A stretch of DNA of 64,000 nucleotides from Bacillota bacterium (GTDB lineage: Bacteria > Bacillota > Clostridia > Lachnospirales > Lachnospiraceae). Every line of letters begins with the position of its first letter. The stretch's first letter is position 1. The stretch spans positions 1 to 64,000 of the forward strand of contig JAEYOQ010000008.1 of NCBI GenBank assembly GCA_023411555.1, written 5' to 3'. The notes beneath the pieces are model-generated. The model was not told the origin of the DNA and searched no databases. It saw only the letters and a program-made list of their open reading frames with translations. Of the stretch, positions 1-9,609 are shown piece after piece. A program made the position numbers and the translations under genes.

Positions 1-421
1 GTTCAAAATGAATTTGAAGCAATCTGCTCCTGAATCCTGACTCAAGGAGAGAGGATAAGCTCTACCAGGAGATTATCTCATAGATTGGCATTTTATAGAA
101 TACGACCTGTTATTTATCGCATACGAATTAACAAAGTTCTTAATTCTTTTTTAAGATGTTTTATTCTTATAAAGGTATGTGCTATAATGGATTAAATTGG
201 GATTCATACTTTTACAAGAGGGTTAAAATATAGTCTTTCGTAAGAATATTGGTACCGTGATTAAGAAGCATTACACAGATGTATTCTATTAATCAATGGT
301 TGTTTCCAGTTTACTAAAATGCTTAAAATTGATCTGAAGTAATAATGGCTAATTAGGTCTATTATTTGTAATTAAGTATAACAAGTACACGATATTAATT
401 TACAGGTGAGGGTTGAATATT
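1..421. other. Intergenic leader with a possible extended -10 promoter
   Basis: No convincing gene lies here. Frame 1 reads ten codons to a stop at 31-33, which could be the tail of a gene starting before the window but is too short to assign. A TATAAT hexamer at 183-188, preceded by TGC (extended -10), could drive the metallophosphatase gene downstream and would leave a 5' untranslated region of about 230 nt. No -35 box is clear and I saw no strong hairpin. Confidence 0.35.
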
Positions 422-1804
422 ATGAGATTGAATATATTACATACCAACGATATCCATAGTGATTATAAGAATTTTGCTAAGCTAGTGACTAAAATCAATG
501 AACTTAAGGATGCTGATACCATAATACTGGATGCGGGTGACTTTGCAGATTTTAAGCGGCTGGAATTACAAGGAACCCGTGGACTAGCTGCCATGGAGTT
601 ATTGGAATATGCCGGATATGATGCCTTAGCAGTCGGCAATAATGAAACCTTTCAAGGAATTGAGACCTTGCAATATATGGCGAATAATACAAGGGTCCCT
701 TTACTGAGCAGCAATATACGTAGCCTTGGTTCTACAAATATTGATGGGTTGAAAAAGAGTATATTGATAAGCAAAAATGGTCTGAGGATTTTAATTATCG
801 GTGCTTCACCGGATTTGGGACCCTTTAATGAGTTCTTGGGTTTTACTCTAGTCGATTATATAGAAGCAATTGCACATGAGATTAATGAAAATAAGGGGAA
901 GTATGATTTATGCATTCTGGTCTCCCACCTTGGAATGAATAAGGATAGGGAGATCGCTGAAAAGCTAGAGGATATCGATGTAATCATTGGAGGACATCTC
1001 CACATATTGATGGAAGAACCTGAGATAATTAATAATACGATTATTAATACCTCTGGTGTATTTGGGGAACATCTTGGAGTCTTGAAGCTGGAAGTACATA
1101 AGGATGGAGTTGAACTGCTTGAAGGCAAAAATATAAATATCACACAAGAAAATGAATGTGATGGAATTATCGATATCTTAAAGACAAATAAAGAGAAGGC
1201 AATCGATGTATTAAGCGAACCCCTCTACGAACTGAATAGAGATTTGTGGCATGATGTGACTGAGGAAAATCCCATGACGAATTTACTGGCTGATGCCTTA
1301 AGGGATTTACTGAAATGCGACTTAGGAGTAATCAACAGCGGTATTCTCAATGGCGGAATAAGACAAGGGAACGTCACTATGAAGAAGCTAATTGAGTTAT
1401 GTCCATCCCCCTTAAATCCCAGCAGCTTTAAGCTACAAGGCAAGTATCTGTGGGAAGCCTTAGAGAATTCATTGGATACGGACTATTGCTATGCAGATGG
1501 TAAGGGGCCAGGATTTCGTGGGAAATATGTGGGGAGGTTGCATGTATCCAACGCAGTGATTGAGCATAATGGAAGGAAAATCAGTGCTATCTATATTAAC
1601 GGTGAAGAGCTGGTTCCAGAAAAGTGGTATACCGTTGCATCCTCTGATTATCTTCAAAGAGGTACAGGCTATGCTTCGTTTAAGAATTGTAAAGAAGAGC
1701 AATATGATAAGGATTACGTAAGGGATACTTTAAGAGAGTATCTGAGTAAAAAGGACTTCGTTCATAAGGCTTTCGTTGATCGATGGCTTCTAAAAATTAA
1801 GTAG
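422..1804 (+). CDS. 5'-nucleotidase / bifunctional UDP-sugar hydrolase family metallophosphatase (YunD/UshA-like)
   Basis: Two-domain enzyme of the UshA superfamily that hydrolyses nucleotides or related phosphoesters. The N-terminal calcineurin-like metallophosphatase domain shows the metal-ligand blocks HTNDIHSD (residues 7-14), DAGDFAD (37-43), GNNE (72-75), VSHLG and IIGGHLHI. A 5'-nucleotidase C-terminal domain follows (NPMTNLLADAL, NSGILNGGIR). There is no signal peptide, so a cytoplasmic YunD-like role is likelier than a secreted UshA. The ATG at 422 is preferred over an in-frame TTG at 413, because AGGTGAGG at 404-412 touches the TTG but sits 9 nt from the ATG. The substrate cannot be told from sequence. 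A GNAT pseudogene follows 12 nt after the stop. Confidence 0.88.
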   Translation: MRLNILHTNDIHSDYKNFAKLVTKINELKDADTIILDAGDFADFKRLELQGTRGLAAMELLEYAGYDALAVGNNETFQGIETLQYMANNTRVPLLSSNIRSLGSTNIDGLKKSILISKNGLRILIIGASPDLGPFNEFLGFTLVDYIEAIAHEINENKGKYDLCILVSHLGMNKDREIAEKLEDIDVIIGGHLHILMEEPEIINNTIINTSGVFGEHLGVLKLEVHKDGVELLEGKNINITQENECDGIIDILKTNKEKAIDVLSEPLYELNRDLWHDVTEENPMTNLLADALRDLLKCDLGVINSGILNGGIRQGNVTMKKLIELCPSPLNPSSFKLQGKYLWEALENSLDTDYCYADGKGPGFRGKYVGRLHVSNAVIEHNGRKISAIYINGEELVPEKWYTVASSDYLQRGTGYASFKNCKEEQYDKDYVRDTLREYLSKKDFVHKAFVDRWLLKIK

Positions 1805-1816
1805 TGGAGGTACTAG

Positions 1817-2265
1817 ATGGATAGCAATATTGTCGTTAAAAAATGTGTTAAACTCCTTCATTTCCAATCGTCGATTTGCCCGAAAAGCATTATCAACAGT
1901 TTATAGAATTGCATGATAGTATCTTTCCTGATATATATATTTCGGGAAAAGATATTATTAACGATATTGGTAATCATCATTTTGTTTATGCAATGATAGG
2001 TAATGAGCAATTGCTAGCCTATTGTGTTCTTAAATTAAATAGTGGAGAACGATGTACAGCTGAGATAGTGGCAGTTAGAGAAGGTTTTCGATACAAAGGG
2101 TATGGACGAGCTGTCTTAACTCATATGGTAACTAAGGCTTTCGAGAATTATGGAAAGGAATCAGTCGACCTTATAGTAGAAGGTGACAATGAAAATGCAA
2201 TCCGGTTATATCTTAATCTTGGATTTGCTGTAGAATCCGAAAATTGTTGCTATACTGTAAATTGA
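1817..2265 (+). pseudogene. GNAT-family N-acetyltransferase, apparently frameshifted near its N-terminus
   Basis: The C-terminal 129 codons (from about 1876) encode a GNAT fold: the acetyl-CoA loop region reads VREGFRYKGYGRAVL and the C-terminal part GDNENAIRLYLNLGF. The plausible start is ATG 1817 (MDSNIVVKKCVK), preceded by GTGGAGG, but that frame stops at a TAG near 1904. The domain continues in the -1 frame, which is open from 1852. A single-base indel between about 1852 and 1870 would join the two into one protein of normal length. The in-frame TTG at 1876 has no ribosome binding site. This is either a real frameshift mutation or a sequencing error. Confidence 0.65.
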
Positions 2266-2385
2266 GCAACAAATCCAATGTCATTGACATAGGATGGAAG
2301 TCACTTTACTATATAAAGGAGAGCTTCCCCTTCTATTTAGTATTAAGGATTTAGATGAAAATAAAACTTAACAAAGGATGATCAT

Positions 2386-2958
2386 ATGAGCGTTTGTATT
2401 ATTTCTTTTAGTTCTAGAGCAGATGGAAATTGTAAAGCGATTGGGGAATATGTAAGGAGCTTTCATGATGATAGTACAATGATCTTTAACTTTTCTGGAT
2501 TTAATATTACGCCTTGTGGGAACTGCCACTATGAATGCTTTAAAGCCAATTCACAATGTCCTTATTCTAATGATAAGGTTGAAGAAATCTGTAATACTAT
2601 TATAGGTAGTGACTTAACATATTTTATTATGCCAAACTATAACGACTTTCCATGTGCCAACTTCTTTATATTTAATGAGAGAAGCCAAGGTTATTTTCAC
2701 ACACATCCTAAGAAGCAAAACAGTTATGAAAATATTCCAAAGAAATTCATAGTAGTGAGCAACACAAACCGAGAAAATTTCCGAACAGTTTTTAATTATC
2801 ATGTAAGCCACTCAGTGACACCAAATATATTATATCTAAGTGCTAAATCCTATCATAAATCCAGCATTGGTGATAACATCCTAACCTCGGGTGAAGCAAG
2901 GGATGATATTAAAAGCTTTATATTGAACAGAAAGGAGCAAAGTTTTGAAAAAGAGTGA
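2386..2958 (+). CDS. Flavodoxin / NADPH-dependent FMN reductase-like protein
   Basis: A 190-residue protein resembling iron-sulfur flavoproteins and flavodoxin-fold FMN reductases. The N-terminal strand and phosphate-binding loop read IISFSSRADGNCKAI. A Cys motif, CGNCHYECFKANSQC (about residues 43-58), resembles the cluster-binding region of the Isf family. The YFIMPNYNDFPCANFFIFNER segment matches the second FMN-contacting loop of that fold. The start is ATG 2386 after AAAGGATGATCAT. The C-terminus overlaps the next gene by 14 bp, suggesting translational coupling. Redox partner and physiological role are unknown. Confidence 0.7.
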   Translation: MSVCIISFSSRADGNCKAIGEYVRSFHDDSTMIFNFSGFNITPCGNCHYECFKANSQCPYSNDKVEEICNTIIGSDLTYFIMPNYNDFPCANFFIFNERSQGYFHTHPKKQNSYENIPKKFIVVSNTNRENFRTVFNYHVSHSVTPNILYLSAKSYHKSSIGDNILTSGEARDDIKSFILNRKEQSFEKE

Positions 2959-3355
2959 TAAAATCCTCATATGTTTGACATCAATTATCGTAATTATTAA
3001 TTCTATTCTATTAATTAATATAAATAAACAGCAGGACTACTATATTGCTAGAATCGAAAGTATGGAGAAAAAGGACGGAATTACTACCGCATCAATTACC
3101 CCTATTGAGAGCAATCGCTCTTTTGCATCTGAGATCAAAGCGAAGCACCAAATAGAATATGCTGATGATATAGGAATTACAGGTTTAAAGGAAAGAAATA
3201 AAAAAGGAAAAGAGATATATTTAGGTCAACTAGGAAAAACGATTGAGAATCTAAAATCAGGAGATTCTATTCTGTTTAAGGTTAATAAATATAATAAAAA
3301 TGATTATAAAATAAGAATTGATCATTTAGCAGTTGACCTCACACTAGATGAATAG
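2945..3355 (+). CDS. Small membrane-anchored hypothetical protein
   Basis: A 136-residue protein of unrecognised family. It has one N-terminal membrane segment (about residues 6-28, ILICLTSIIVIINSILLINI) followed by a soluble, lysine-rich domain of beta-strand-like segments (DYYIARIESMEKKDGITTAS; GDSILFKVNKYNKND). It starts with TTG at 2945, supported by AAAGGAG at 2932-2938 inside the end of the flavoprotein gene, so the two are probably co-translated. The anchored domain likely faces outside. It could help an extracytoplasmic redox function of its neighbour, but that is only proximity. Confidence 0.6.
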   Translation: MKKSDKILICLTSIIVIINSILLININKQQDYYIARIESMEKKDGITTASITPIESNRSFASEIKAKHQIEYADDIGITGLKERNKKGKEIYLGQLGKTIENLKSGDSILFKVNKYNKNDYKIRIDHLAVDLTLDE

Positions 3356-3409
3356 AGAAAAGGTAATGTGACCAATGGAAGAAGCAAGACAAGAAAGGAG
3401 AATGAAATT

Positions 3410-3967
3410 ATGAATGAAACACTGAATGTAATCGCTAATCGGTATTCCTGTCGTGATTATAGGGAGGAGATGCCATCGGATGAAATACTTCAAGCAATTG
3501 CGGAGGCTGCAGTTCAGGCTCCTAGTGGTATGAATCGTCAGGCCTGGCGAGTTATTGTTGTAAAGAATCAAGACCTAATCCATGACCTGGAAGCCGAAGG
3601 CCTATCCTATCTTTCGAGCCTAGAGGATAAATCCACCTATCAGAGAATCATGGATCGGGGCGGGCGCCTATTCTATGGTGCACCCTGTATGATTGTTGTC
3701 GCAATAGATGCAAAGGAGCCAGCGCTGATCGATTGTGGTATCCTGTGCCAAAATATCGCCCTAGCTGCCACATCATTGGGGGTAGCCAATGTAATATGTG
3801 GCCTTACGGGTACCGCTTTTGCCAGTGGCCAACGCTCAGAGGAATTCAGCAAACGATTAGGCTTCCCGGAAGGCTATGCCTTTGGTTGTTCGGTCCTGCT
3901 AGGCTATGCTAAGACAACGAAGCCGCCTCATGATCCGGATAAGGATAAAATAACATTTATCAATTAA
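3410..3967 (+). CDS. Nitroreductase family protein
   Basis: FMN-dependent NAD(P)H oxidoreductase of the nitroreductase superfamily, 185 residues. The N-terminal NRYSCRDY motif contributes the FMN-phosphate contacts, APSGMNRQAWRVIVV is the family's second FMN-binding block, and LGVANVICG and YAFGCSVLLGYA are its C-terminal blocks. A GTG at 3368 is in frame, but AAAGGAG sits just upstream of ATG 3410, so the shorter start is chosen. Such enzymes reduce nitroaromatics or quinones in vitro; the natural substrate is unknown. A 20-bp inverted repeat follows the gene and may end its transcript. Confidence 0.88.
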   Translation: MNETLNVIANRYSCRDYREEMPSDEILQAIAEAAVQAPSGMNRQAWRVIVVKNQDLIHDLEAEGLSYLSSLEDKSTYQRIMDRGGRLFYGAPCMIVVAIDAKEPALIDCGILCQNIALAATSLGVANVICGLTGTAFASGQRSEEFSKRLGFPEGYAFGCSVLLGYAKTTKPPHDPDKDKITFIN

Positions 3968-4004
3968 TACTACTATTCAATTTAGGTTATCACTTATAAT
4001 CTTC

Positions 4005-4051
4005 AAAATGAAACATTCTATAGGCTATGTTCCTATAAAATGTTTCATTTT
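4005..4051. repeat. 20-bp inverted repeat between the nitroreductase and ATPase genes
   Basis: Arms 4005-4024 (AAAATGAAACATTCTATAGG) and 4032-4051 are complementary at 19 of 20 positions around a 7-nt loop. The right arm ends in TTTT and lies directly before the ribosome binding site of the ATPase gene. It could be a weak terminator for the upstream gene, a leader hairpin for the downstream one, or a regulator site. Confidence 0.6.
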
Positions 4052-4066
4052 AATCAGGAGAATGCC

Positions 4067-4921
4067 ATGATTTATCTACAGTCCTTCACCTTTCCAAATG
4101 CCGAAGCAGAATTTGATTTTTTCCTAAGCATAAAACGTACCTGCTATGATTCCTTTTATCCCTTTAAGATTTTGTCCGGTCATGAACTGGATCGGCTTGA
4201 TTTTGATACGGTTACCATATTATATGGAGGAAACGGCTCCGGAAAATCAACGGCATTGAATGTAATCGCAGAAAAGACAGGGCTTCACCGCGATTCCATC
4301 TATAATAAGTCCAATTTCTTCCCGGATTATTTGAAGCTATGCCGCATGAATATGGATGAGGACATTCCGAAGCACAGCAGAATAATCACAAGTGATGATG
4401 TGTTCGACTATATGTTAAATATCCGCAATCTAAATGAGGGAATCGATCAAAAGCGTGAGGAACTTTTTGTAGAATATCTGGATGCAAAATACTCAAGTTT
4501 TCAGATGAAGTCACTCTCCGACTATGAGCAACTAAAAAAAGTAAATAGCGCAAGGCGCAGAACCCAGTCCCGCTTCGTTCGAGGGGAGCTAATCGATAAT
4601 GTGCGTGAGTACTCCAACGGAGAAAGCGCCTTTCGCTATTTTACCGAGAAAATCGAGGAGAATGGCTTGTATTTATTAGACGAGCCTGAAAATAGCCTAT
4701 CTCCAAGACGCCAAATGGAGCTGCTAAGCTTTCTTGAAGAATCGGCTCGTTTTTTTGGTTGTCAATTCATTATCTCAACCCATTCTCCCTTCTTACTTTC
4801 CACGCGGGGTGCAAGGATTTATAATCTGGATCGTAATCCTGTTGCAATTGAGCGTTGGACGGAACTGGAAAATGTACGTACCTATTTTGAGTTTTTTAAG
4901 GCTCACGAAAAGGAGTTTTAA
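4067..4921 (+). CDS. AAA-family ATPase (AAA_21/ABC-like, predicted ATP-binding protein)
   Basis: A 284-residue stand-alone ATPase of the SMC/ABC-like AAA_21 group. It shows Walker A GGNGSGKST (about residue 60), a signature-like SNGESAFRYF segment, Walker B LYLLDEPENSLSP, and an H-loop region ISTHSPFLLS. ATG 4067 follows CAGGAG with good spacing; an ATG at 4040 lies inside the inverted repeat and lacks a binding site. No membrane partner or nuclease is adjacent. Homologues occur as orphans or in defence/overcoming-lysogenisation-like contexts, so the role is open. Confidence 0.8.
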   Translation: MIYLQSFTFPNAEAEFDFFLSIKRTCYDSFYPFKILSGHELDRLDFDTVTILYGGNGSGKSTALNVIAEKTGLHRDSIYNKSNFFPDYLKLCRMNMDEDIPKHSRIITSDDVFDYMLNIRNLNEGIDQKREELFVEYLDAKYSSFQMKSLSDYEQLKKVNSARRRTQSRFVRGELIDNVREYSNGESAFRYFTEKIEENGLYLLDEPENSLSPRRQMELLSFLEESARFFGCQFIISTHSPFLLSTRGARIYNLDRNPVAIERWTELENVRTYFEFFKAHEKEF

Positions 4922-5069
4922 TCAGGTTCATAATGTAAAAAAGGCCAGAACAAAAACAGTATAAATCCTACTATACTCTGTATCTCTGATACAAGAGTCT
5001 GGTTCTTATTAGTGCAATTCATAGCGCAATGAATATTTACAATTCCTAAAGCTCTTGTATGTACTTAGA

Positions 5070-7232
5070 TTATTCCTGGTAATATATATTTGTAAAGTTA
5101 ATCACTGCTTCCGCAGCTTCATAAGCAGACATATTACCGTCCAGATATTGCTCTGTTATCTCAATAACCTTCTTTTCTATATTTTTATCAATAAGAATTG
5201 GTGTATCCAATTGATCCAGCATTAGTCTGAATTTTTCCATGTCCTCATCTGACGCTTCTACTACTTCATACATGGAAAACTCCCCTTTATATGTGTACCC
5301 ATAATTCATTACTACATCAGAGCTCTCGTCCTGAGATATCATATTCTTAATAACGCTGTTCCTAATTACAGGTAATCCTTCATAGAACCAGTTACTCTGA
5401 ATTCTATCCGTAAAAAGTAGCTTAACAAATTCCTTCGCCAGCTCTTTTTGCTTTCCGTAAGCATTCACTCCTATGGTAATTCCCGGTTCATATTGATGAT
5501 TAAAATCCTTCCATGTTCCATCTATTTCAGAAGCTATCTGCATTACTAATGATACCTCACAAGAATTCCAATAATTACCCACGCTAAACTCAGATACATT
5601 ATGTAAAACTCCAAACTCATCGAGACAATCCGATATGCCATAATCCTTAAAACCAATTGTTTTCTCAGAAATGATACTGATTTCCTCAAAAAAACGTATC
5701 AATGCATCTAGCTCCAGCCTTCCATCCTCATAAATTTCAGGAAAATACCGCTCATACAGAGTCTCTATCAGATCCTTCCTGTCTATGTCACCGAATACAG
5801 ATTGATCTGTCTGTTCATTGACATACTTAGCTAGCGTCTCCATTGTAGCACTGGCATCTACTGCATTCTTGGTACCTAAAACCATAGGTACCTTCATACT
5901 GATTGGAACTGCCTTAATTCTTCCCTCGTGTTCATAGGTCCATATAACCTTCTCATAAACATCCTTTGAAGCAATGAATGGTTCCATGATATCAGTAATA
6001 TCCTCCAGGACTCCTTTTTTCATATAGGAATAGAAATCAAGCCCTTCAAGGACAATAATATCTGCTGCATTTTTTGTTAACAATTCAGTATTTAAGGCTT
6101 GTATATAATCTGCTTCATTTTCATCCTCTTCATCCGCCATGGCAATTTGGTAATTCACTCTTACATCTTCATGCTTGTTCTGGAATTCCAAGGCTGCTTC
6201 CATAATTGTATTATTCTTACGCAAAGAATATATGGTTAACTCCGTTGTCGGTATTGTGGGCACATCCGGATGATAAGTATATCGATAGATATCATAAATA
6301 TCATAGGAACTTACCAGATAGAAGCTTCCGTCACGGTCCTGGTATGCCATCTGCATAAAAACATTTGGTGATGCCATGGAATTCAGTGTCCCATCCACTA
6401 CCGTCTCCCACAGAGAACCGCCCTCCGACAACTTATGTATCCCATCCTTATTCTGTAGATAAATCTCGCCTTCCTGGCCTGTAAACATTTTAATCAGACT
6501 GCGATTAGCCCAGGTATACCCCTTGTTGGTGACGTCAATGCTACTAAGCTTTTCTCCGCTCTCTATATCGTATACAAGGACCTGATTCATATCGATATTT
6601 AATATATATACCTTCTTGCCACTTACTGTCAGGCTACAACCACTTTCCGTAACGTATTCGACAAGTATCTCACCACCCTGGTTATAAAGAACGGCTCCAT
6701 TGAGATAACCGATTAGAACTCTCCCATCATCGAGAACATACATGTTTCTTGGTATGTAATAGTCCTTCCAATTGCCATTTTCATCATAATCATCAAATTT
6801 ACTTATCTTTATCTGATGAGCTGTTCCATCTGCTTCCAGCCTATAGAGACTTGCCCTACTATCCCCTTCATCATCTCTACAGGCTATCATAGCATACTCT
6901 TTTCCGTCTAGGCCGTGCGCAATTAAGGCCTCTGTAACATTCCTGTCACCAACAAGCTCATTCAACCACTCCACAGGTTCCTTATTCCAGGTACCATCCT
7001 CATTTCTGGTATATCGTATTGACGAACTAGATACTTCAAATAATTCTAATTGATTATCCCTACCAATACCTAGACCTGTAATTACCGTTTCATATGCATT
7101 TACTTTGGGAAAGTCTAGCTTTTCCTCCAAGTACCTACCCATAGCTATGGTATTTTCCTCGTCCTTGCTACACCCCGCCAACTGCAAAATCATAGCAGCA
7201 ATAAACAGAGATAATATAATTCTAAATCTCAT
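5070..7232 (-). CDS. Lipoprotein with N-terminal propeller-like region fused to a family 1 solute-binding domain
   Basis: A 720-residue lipoprotein. The signal peptide ends in a lipobox (LQLAGC), so it is tethered outside the membrane. Residues about 40-330 are rich in short beta repeats (GRVLIGYLNGAVLYNQGG, GKKVYILNIDMNQVLVYD, GEIYLQNKDGIHKLSEGG), suggesting a beta-propeller. Residues about 335-720 look like an extracellular solute-binding protein (LTIYSLRKNNTIMEAALEFQ; AADIIVLEGLDF; GITIGVNAYGKQKELAKEFVKLLF). ATG 7232 follows GGATGGAGG. The gene is divergent from a response regulator/kinase pair and has no permease genes, so a sensory role is more likely than transport; that is inference. 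Confidence 0.75.
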   Translation of the reverse strand: MRFRIILSLFIAAMILQLAGCSKDEENTIAMGRYLEEKLDFPKVNAYETVITGLGIGRDNQLELFEVSSSSIRYTRNEDGTWNKEPVEWLNELVGDRNVTEALIAHGLDGKEYAMIACRDDEGDSRASLYRLEADGTAHQIKISKFDDYDENGNWKDYYIPRNMYVLDDGRVLIGYLNGAVLYNQGGEILVEYVTESGCSLTVSGKKVYILNIDMNQVLVYDIESGEKLSSIDVTNKGYTWANRSLIKMFTGQEGEIYLQNKDGIHKLSEGGSLWETVVDGTLNSMASPNVFMQMAYQDRDGSFYLVSSYDIYDIYRYTYHPDVPTIPTTELTIYSLRKNNTIMEAALEFQNKHEDVRVNYQIAMADEEDENEADYIQALNTELLTKNAADIIVLEGLDFYSYMKKGVLEDITDIMEPFIASKDVYEKVIWTYEHEGRIKAVPISMKVPMVLGTKNAVDASATMETLAKYVNEQTDQSVFGDIDRKDLIETLYERYFPEIYEDGRLELDALIRFFEEISIISEKTIGFKDYGISDCLDEFGVLHNVSEFSVGNYWNSCEVSLVMQIASEIDGTWKDFNHQYEPGITIGVNAYGKQKELAKEFVKLLFTDRIQSNWFYEGLPVIRNSVIKNMISQDESSDVVMNYGYTYKGEFSMYEVVEASDEDMEKFRLMLDQLDTPILIDKNIEKKVIEITEQYLDGNMSAYEAAEAVINFTNIYYQE

Positions 7233-7480
7233 AAAAACCTCCATCCTTGAAGTATATTTAAGCTTTGAACATACCGTGGTGATTATAGTTCAAAACCGGT
7301 AATCACTATTTCTACTTCACACCTTTATTTGCTACTATAACATTCATTTCTATAAATATTATCTAAATTAAATGATTTTCTATAGATTGATTGGAGATTT
7401 GCTTGATACAATAATGATATGGTAAAATGTACCTTGTGATAAGCTTCAGATACCTTATTCCATTATTAAGGAGATAAAAT

Positions 7481-8155
7481 ATGCGCATATTGATTATAGA
7501 GGATGATATAAAACTATGTCAAACCATGAAAAAACAGTTAGAAACCGCAGCCTATACAGTGGATACCTGCTATTCTGGTGAAGACTCCTTATATTATGTG
7601 TCAAAGCAAGTGTATGACTTAATTATTCTGGATCGAATGCTTCCCAAGCTTGACGGACTAAGTATAGTACAAAGCATTCGCAAGAGAGGGATTACAACAC
7701 CTGTAATTATGGTAACTGCCTTAGTTGGTATTAATGATAAAATAGATGGGTTGGACGCCGGGGCCGATGATTACTTGGTAAAGCCATTTTCTATGGATGA
7801 GCTTTTTGCCAGAATAAGGGCACTACTGCGTCGCCCTCAAACGCTTCAGAATATTAATCAATTAACCTTCTCCAATATGAAGCTTGATCTTATCAGTCGA
7901 ACCTTATGGACAGAAACAAAATCCTGCGAGCTATCCAAAAAGGAATGCGACCTCTTAGAGTTCTTTATGAAAAACAAAGGGCAGATTCTAGAACGTGAGT
8001 TGATACTATCGAGAGTATGGGGACCGGATTCCTTCGTTACCGACGGTAATCTGGATAATTACATATCCTTTCTTCGCCGCCGCCTAACCTCCTTAGGATG
8101 CAAAGCTCAGATAAAAACCATACATGGAATTGGTTACCGTTTGGAGGATTTATAA
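7481..8155 (+). CDS. OmpR/PhoB-family response regulator
   Basis: A 224-residue two-domain regulator. The receiver domain (1-115) has the acidic pair EDD near residue 8, the phospho-acceptor Asp in LIILDRMLPKLDG (about residue 51), the conserved Thr in VIMVTAL and the Lys in YLVKPFSMDEL. The C-terminal winged-helix DNA-binding domain (about 125-222) ends with the family block GNLDNYISFLRRRL and IKTIHGIGYRL. The stop overlaps the kinase start (TAATG), so the pair is translationally coupled. A likely target is the divergent lipoprotein gene 248 bp away. Confidence 0.93.
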   Translation: MRILIIEDDIKLCQTMKKQLETAAYTVDTCYSGEDSLYYVSKQVYDLIILDRMLPKLDGLSIVQSIRKRGITTPVIMVTALVGINDKIDGLDAGADDYLVKPFSMDELFARIRALLRRPQTLQNINQLTFSNMKLDLISRTLWTETKSCELSKKECDLLEFFMKNKGQILERELILSRVWGPDSFVTDGNLDNYISFLRRRLTSLGCKAQIKTIHGIGYRLEDL

Positions 8156-9477
8156 TGTTACATAAGTTAAAAAGACATCTGGTGCTCATCTATACCCTCT
8201 CCACCGGAGCTATCCTTATTGGTATCCTGGTTGTCATGTATTTACTTAATATTTCAGAGCAGCAAAAGCATTCCATGGAACGTTTTCTTATGACTGCCGA
8301 TTCCTTGACGAATAAACTCCAGTCTAGCCCTATGCTAAGCTTATCCGAGCTTTCCACCCTGGAAGCCAGGAATCAAATGATTATATATATTGAAGATAAT
8401 GGCTACCCAATTGCCTTTGATGGAATCTATCAAAGTAAGACAAAGCGGGAGCTCCTGGTGCAGCAGCTAATGGATGCTGCAAGGCTGGAAGGTGTAAATG
8501 CGGCTATTCCTCCCACCTTTATGAGCATAAGACGAAGCAGTGTCACTAGAATTACAGGGGAAGCAGGGGATGATTATTATGGCTGCGTCATTGTTATGCC
8601 TCTATCCACTTCCTATCGTAGCATTACCCTACTTTATTCTCTATCGAATATTTATAGCACCATGCGTGTCAATGCCGCTATCTACATAATGACTACCATC
8701 ATTGGTTTTCTGTTACTTTTTGCCATTAATTATCTTATTATTGATAAGACACTAAAGCCCATCAAGATAAACAATCAGAAGCAGGTCGAATTCATAGCAT
8801 CTGCCTCTCACGAGCTGCGCTCCCCCCTTGCTTATATACAAGCATCAACCGACGCCCTTAAGACCGATTGTATTCCTTATATGCCCCAACAAGCCAAAGA
8901 GGCTCTGCATAACTATATCGAAAATGCCAACGAGGAATTACAAAGGATGTCATCACTCATCGAGGATATGCTTCTACTATCCTCAGCGGATGCAAATACC
9001 TGGTCTATTCATATTATACCAACGGATGGAGATACCTTCTTTATTGAAAGCTATGAAGCATTAAGCCGATACTGTATCCTACATAATCATGAGCTATTCT
9101 TAGACCTACCGGAAGAACTCTTAGGAGAGATATATATCGATCCCCATCGTATCTACCAGCTTTTACAAATACTCATTAATAATGCCAATAGCTATACACC
9201 GGATCATTCGAACATCACGATTGCTCTGCGTAGAACTAAGAAACAGCTTATAATAGAGGTAATTGATCATGGAAAGGGTATTCCTGACCAAGAGAAGGAC
9301 CGAGTATTTGACCGCTACTATCGCTGTGATCAGTCTCGCAATGATAAATCCCACTTTGGTCTTGGGCTGAATATTGCCAAGGAACTCGCTCATCTTCATC
9401 ATGGTACCCTTACACTTTGCGATACAGAGGGCGGTGGCTGCACCTTTCAGATAGTGCTTCCTCAAAAGGTGGGCTGA
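8155..9477 (+). CDS. Sensor histidine kinase
   Basis: A 440-residue membrane kinase. Two membrane segments (about 10-30 and 180-205) flank an extracytoplasmic sensor domain of roughly 150 residues of no recognised family. The dimerisation/phosphoacceptor block is FIASASHELRSPLAYIQAS, with the acceptor His. The catalytic domain has an N-box (ILINNANSYTPD), G1 (VIDHGKGIPD), F-box (VFDRYYRCD) and G2 (HFGLGLNIAKELA). It starts at ATG 8155, sharing one base with the regulator's stop; GGAGG lies within the regulator's last codons. The signal is unknown, but the divergent lipoprotein is a candidate input. Confidence 0.93.
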   Translation: MLHKLKRHLVLIYTLSTGAILIGILVVMYLLNISEQQKHSMERFLMTADSLTNKLQSSPMLSLSELSTLEARNQMIIYIEDNGYPIAFDGIYQSKTKRELLVQQLMDAARLEGVNAAIPPTFMSIRRSSVTRITGEAGDDYYGCVIVMPLSTSYRSITLLYSLSNIYSTMRVNAAIYIMTTIIGFLLLFAINYLIIDKTLKPIKINNQKQVEFIASASHELRSPLAYIQASTDALKTDCIPYMPQQAKEALHNYIENANEELQRMSSLIEDMLLLSSADANTWSIHIIPTDGDTFFIESYEALSRYCILHNHELFLDLPEELLGEIYIDPHRIYQLLQILINNANSYTPDHSNITIALRRTKKQLIIEVIDHGKGIPDQEKDRVFDRYYRCDQSRNDKSHFGLGLNIAKELAHLHHGTLTLCDTEGGGCTFQIVLPQKVG

Positions 9478-9609
9478 TATCCTAAAAGGATACTGAATTG
9501 GATGTAGAAAAATTTAGTTAACTATTTGTTTGTTTTGAGATATAATAGTACAAAATAGCATGCATGATTTTATTGAGGGGTTAGATTTGCGCCAGAATGG
9601 AGGATTATT

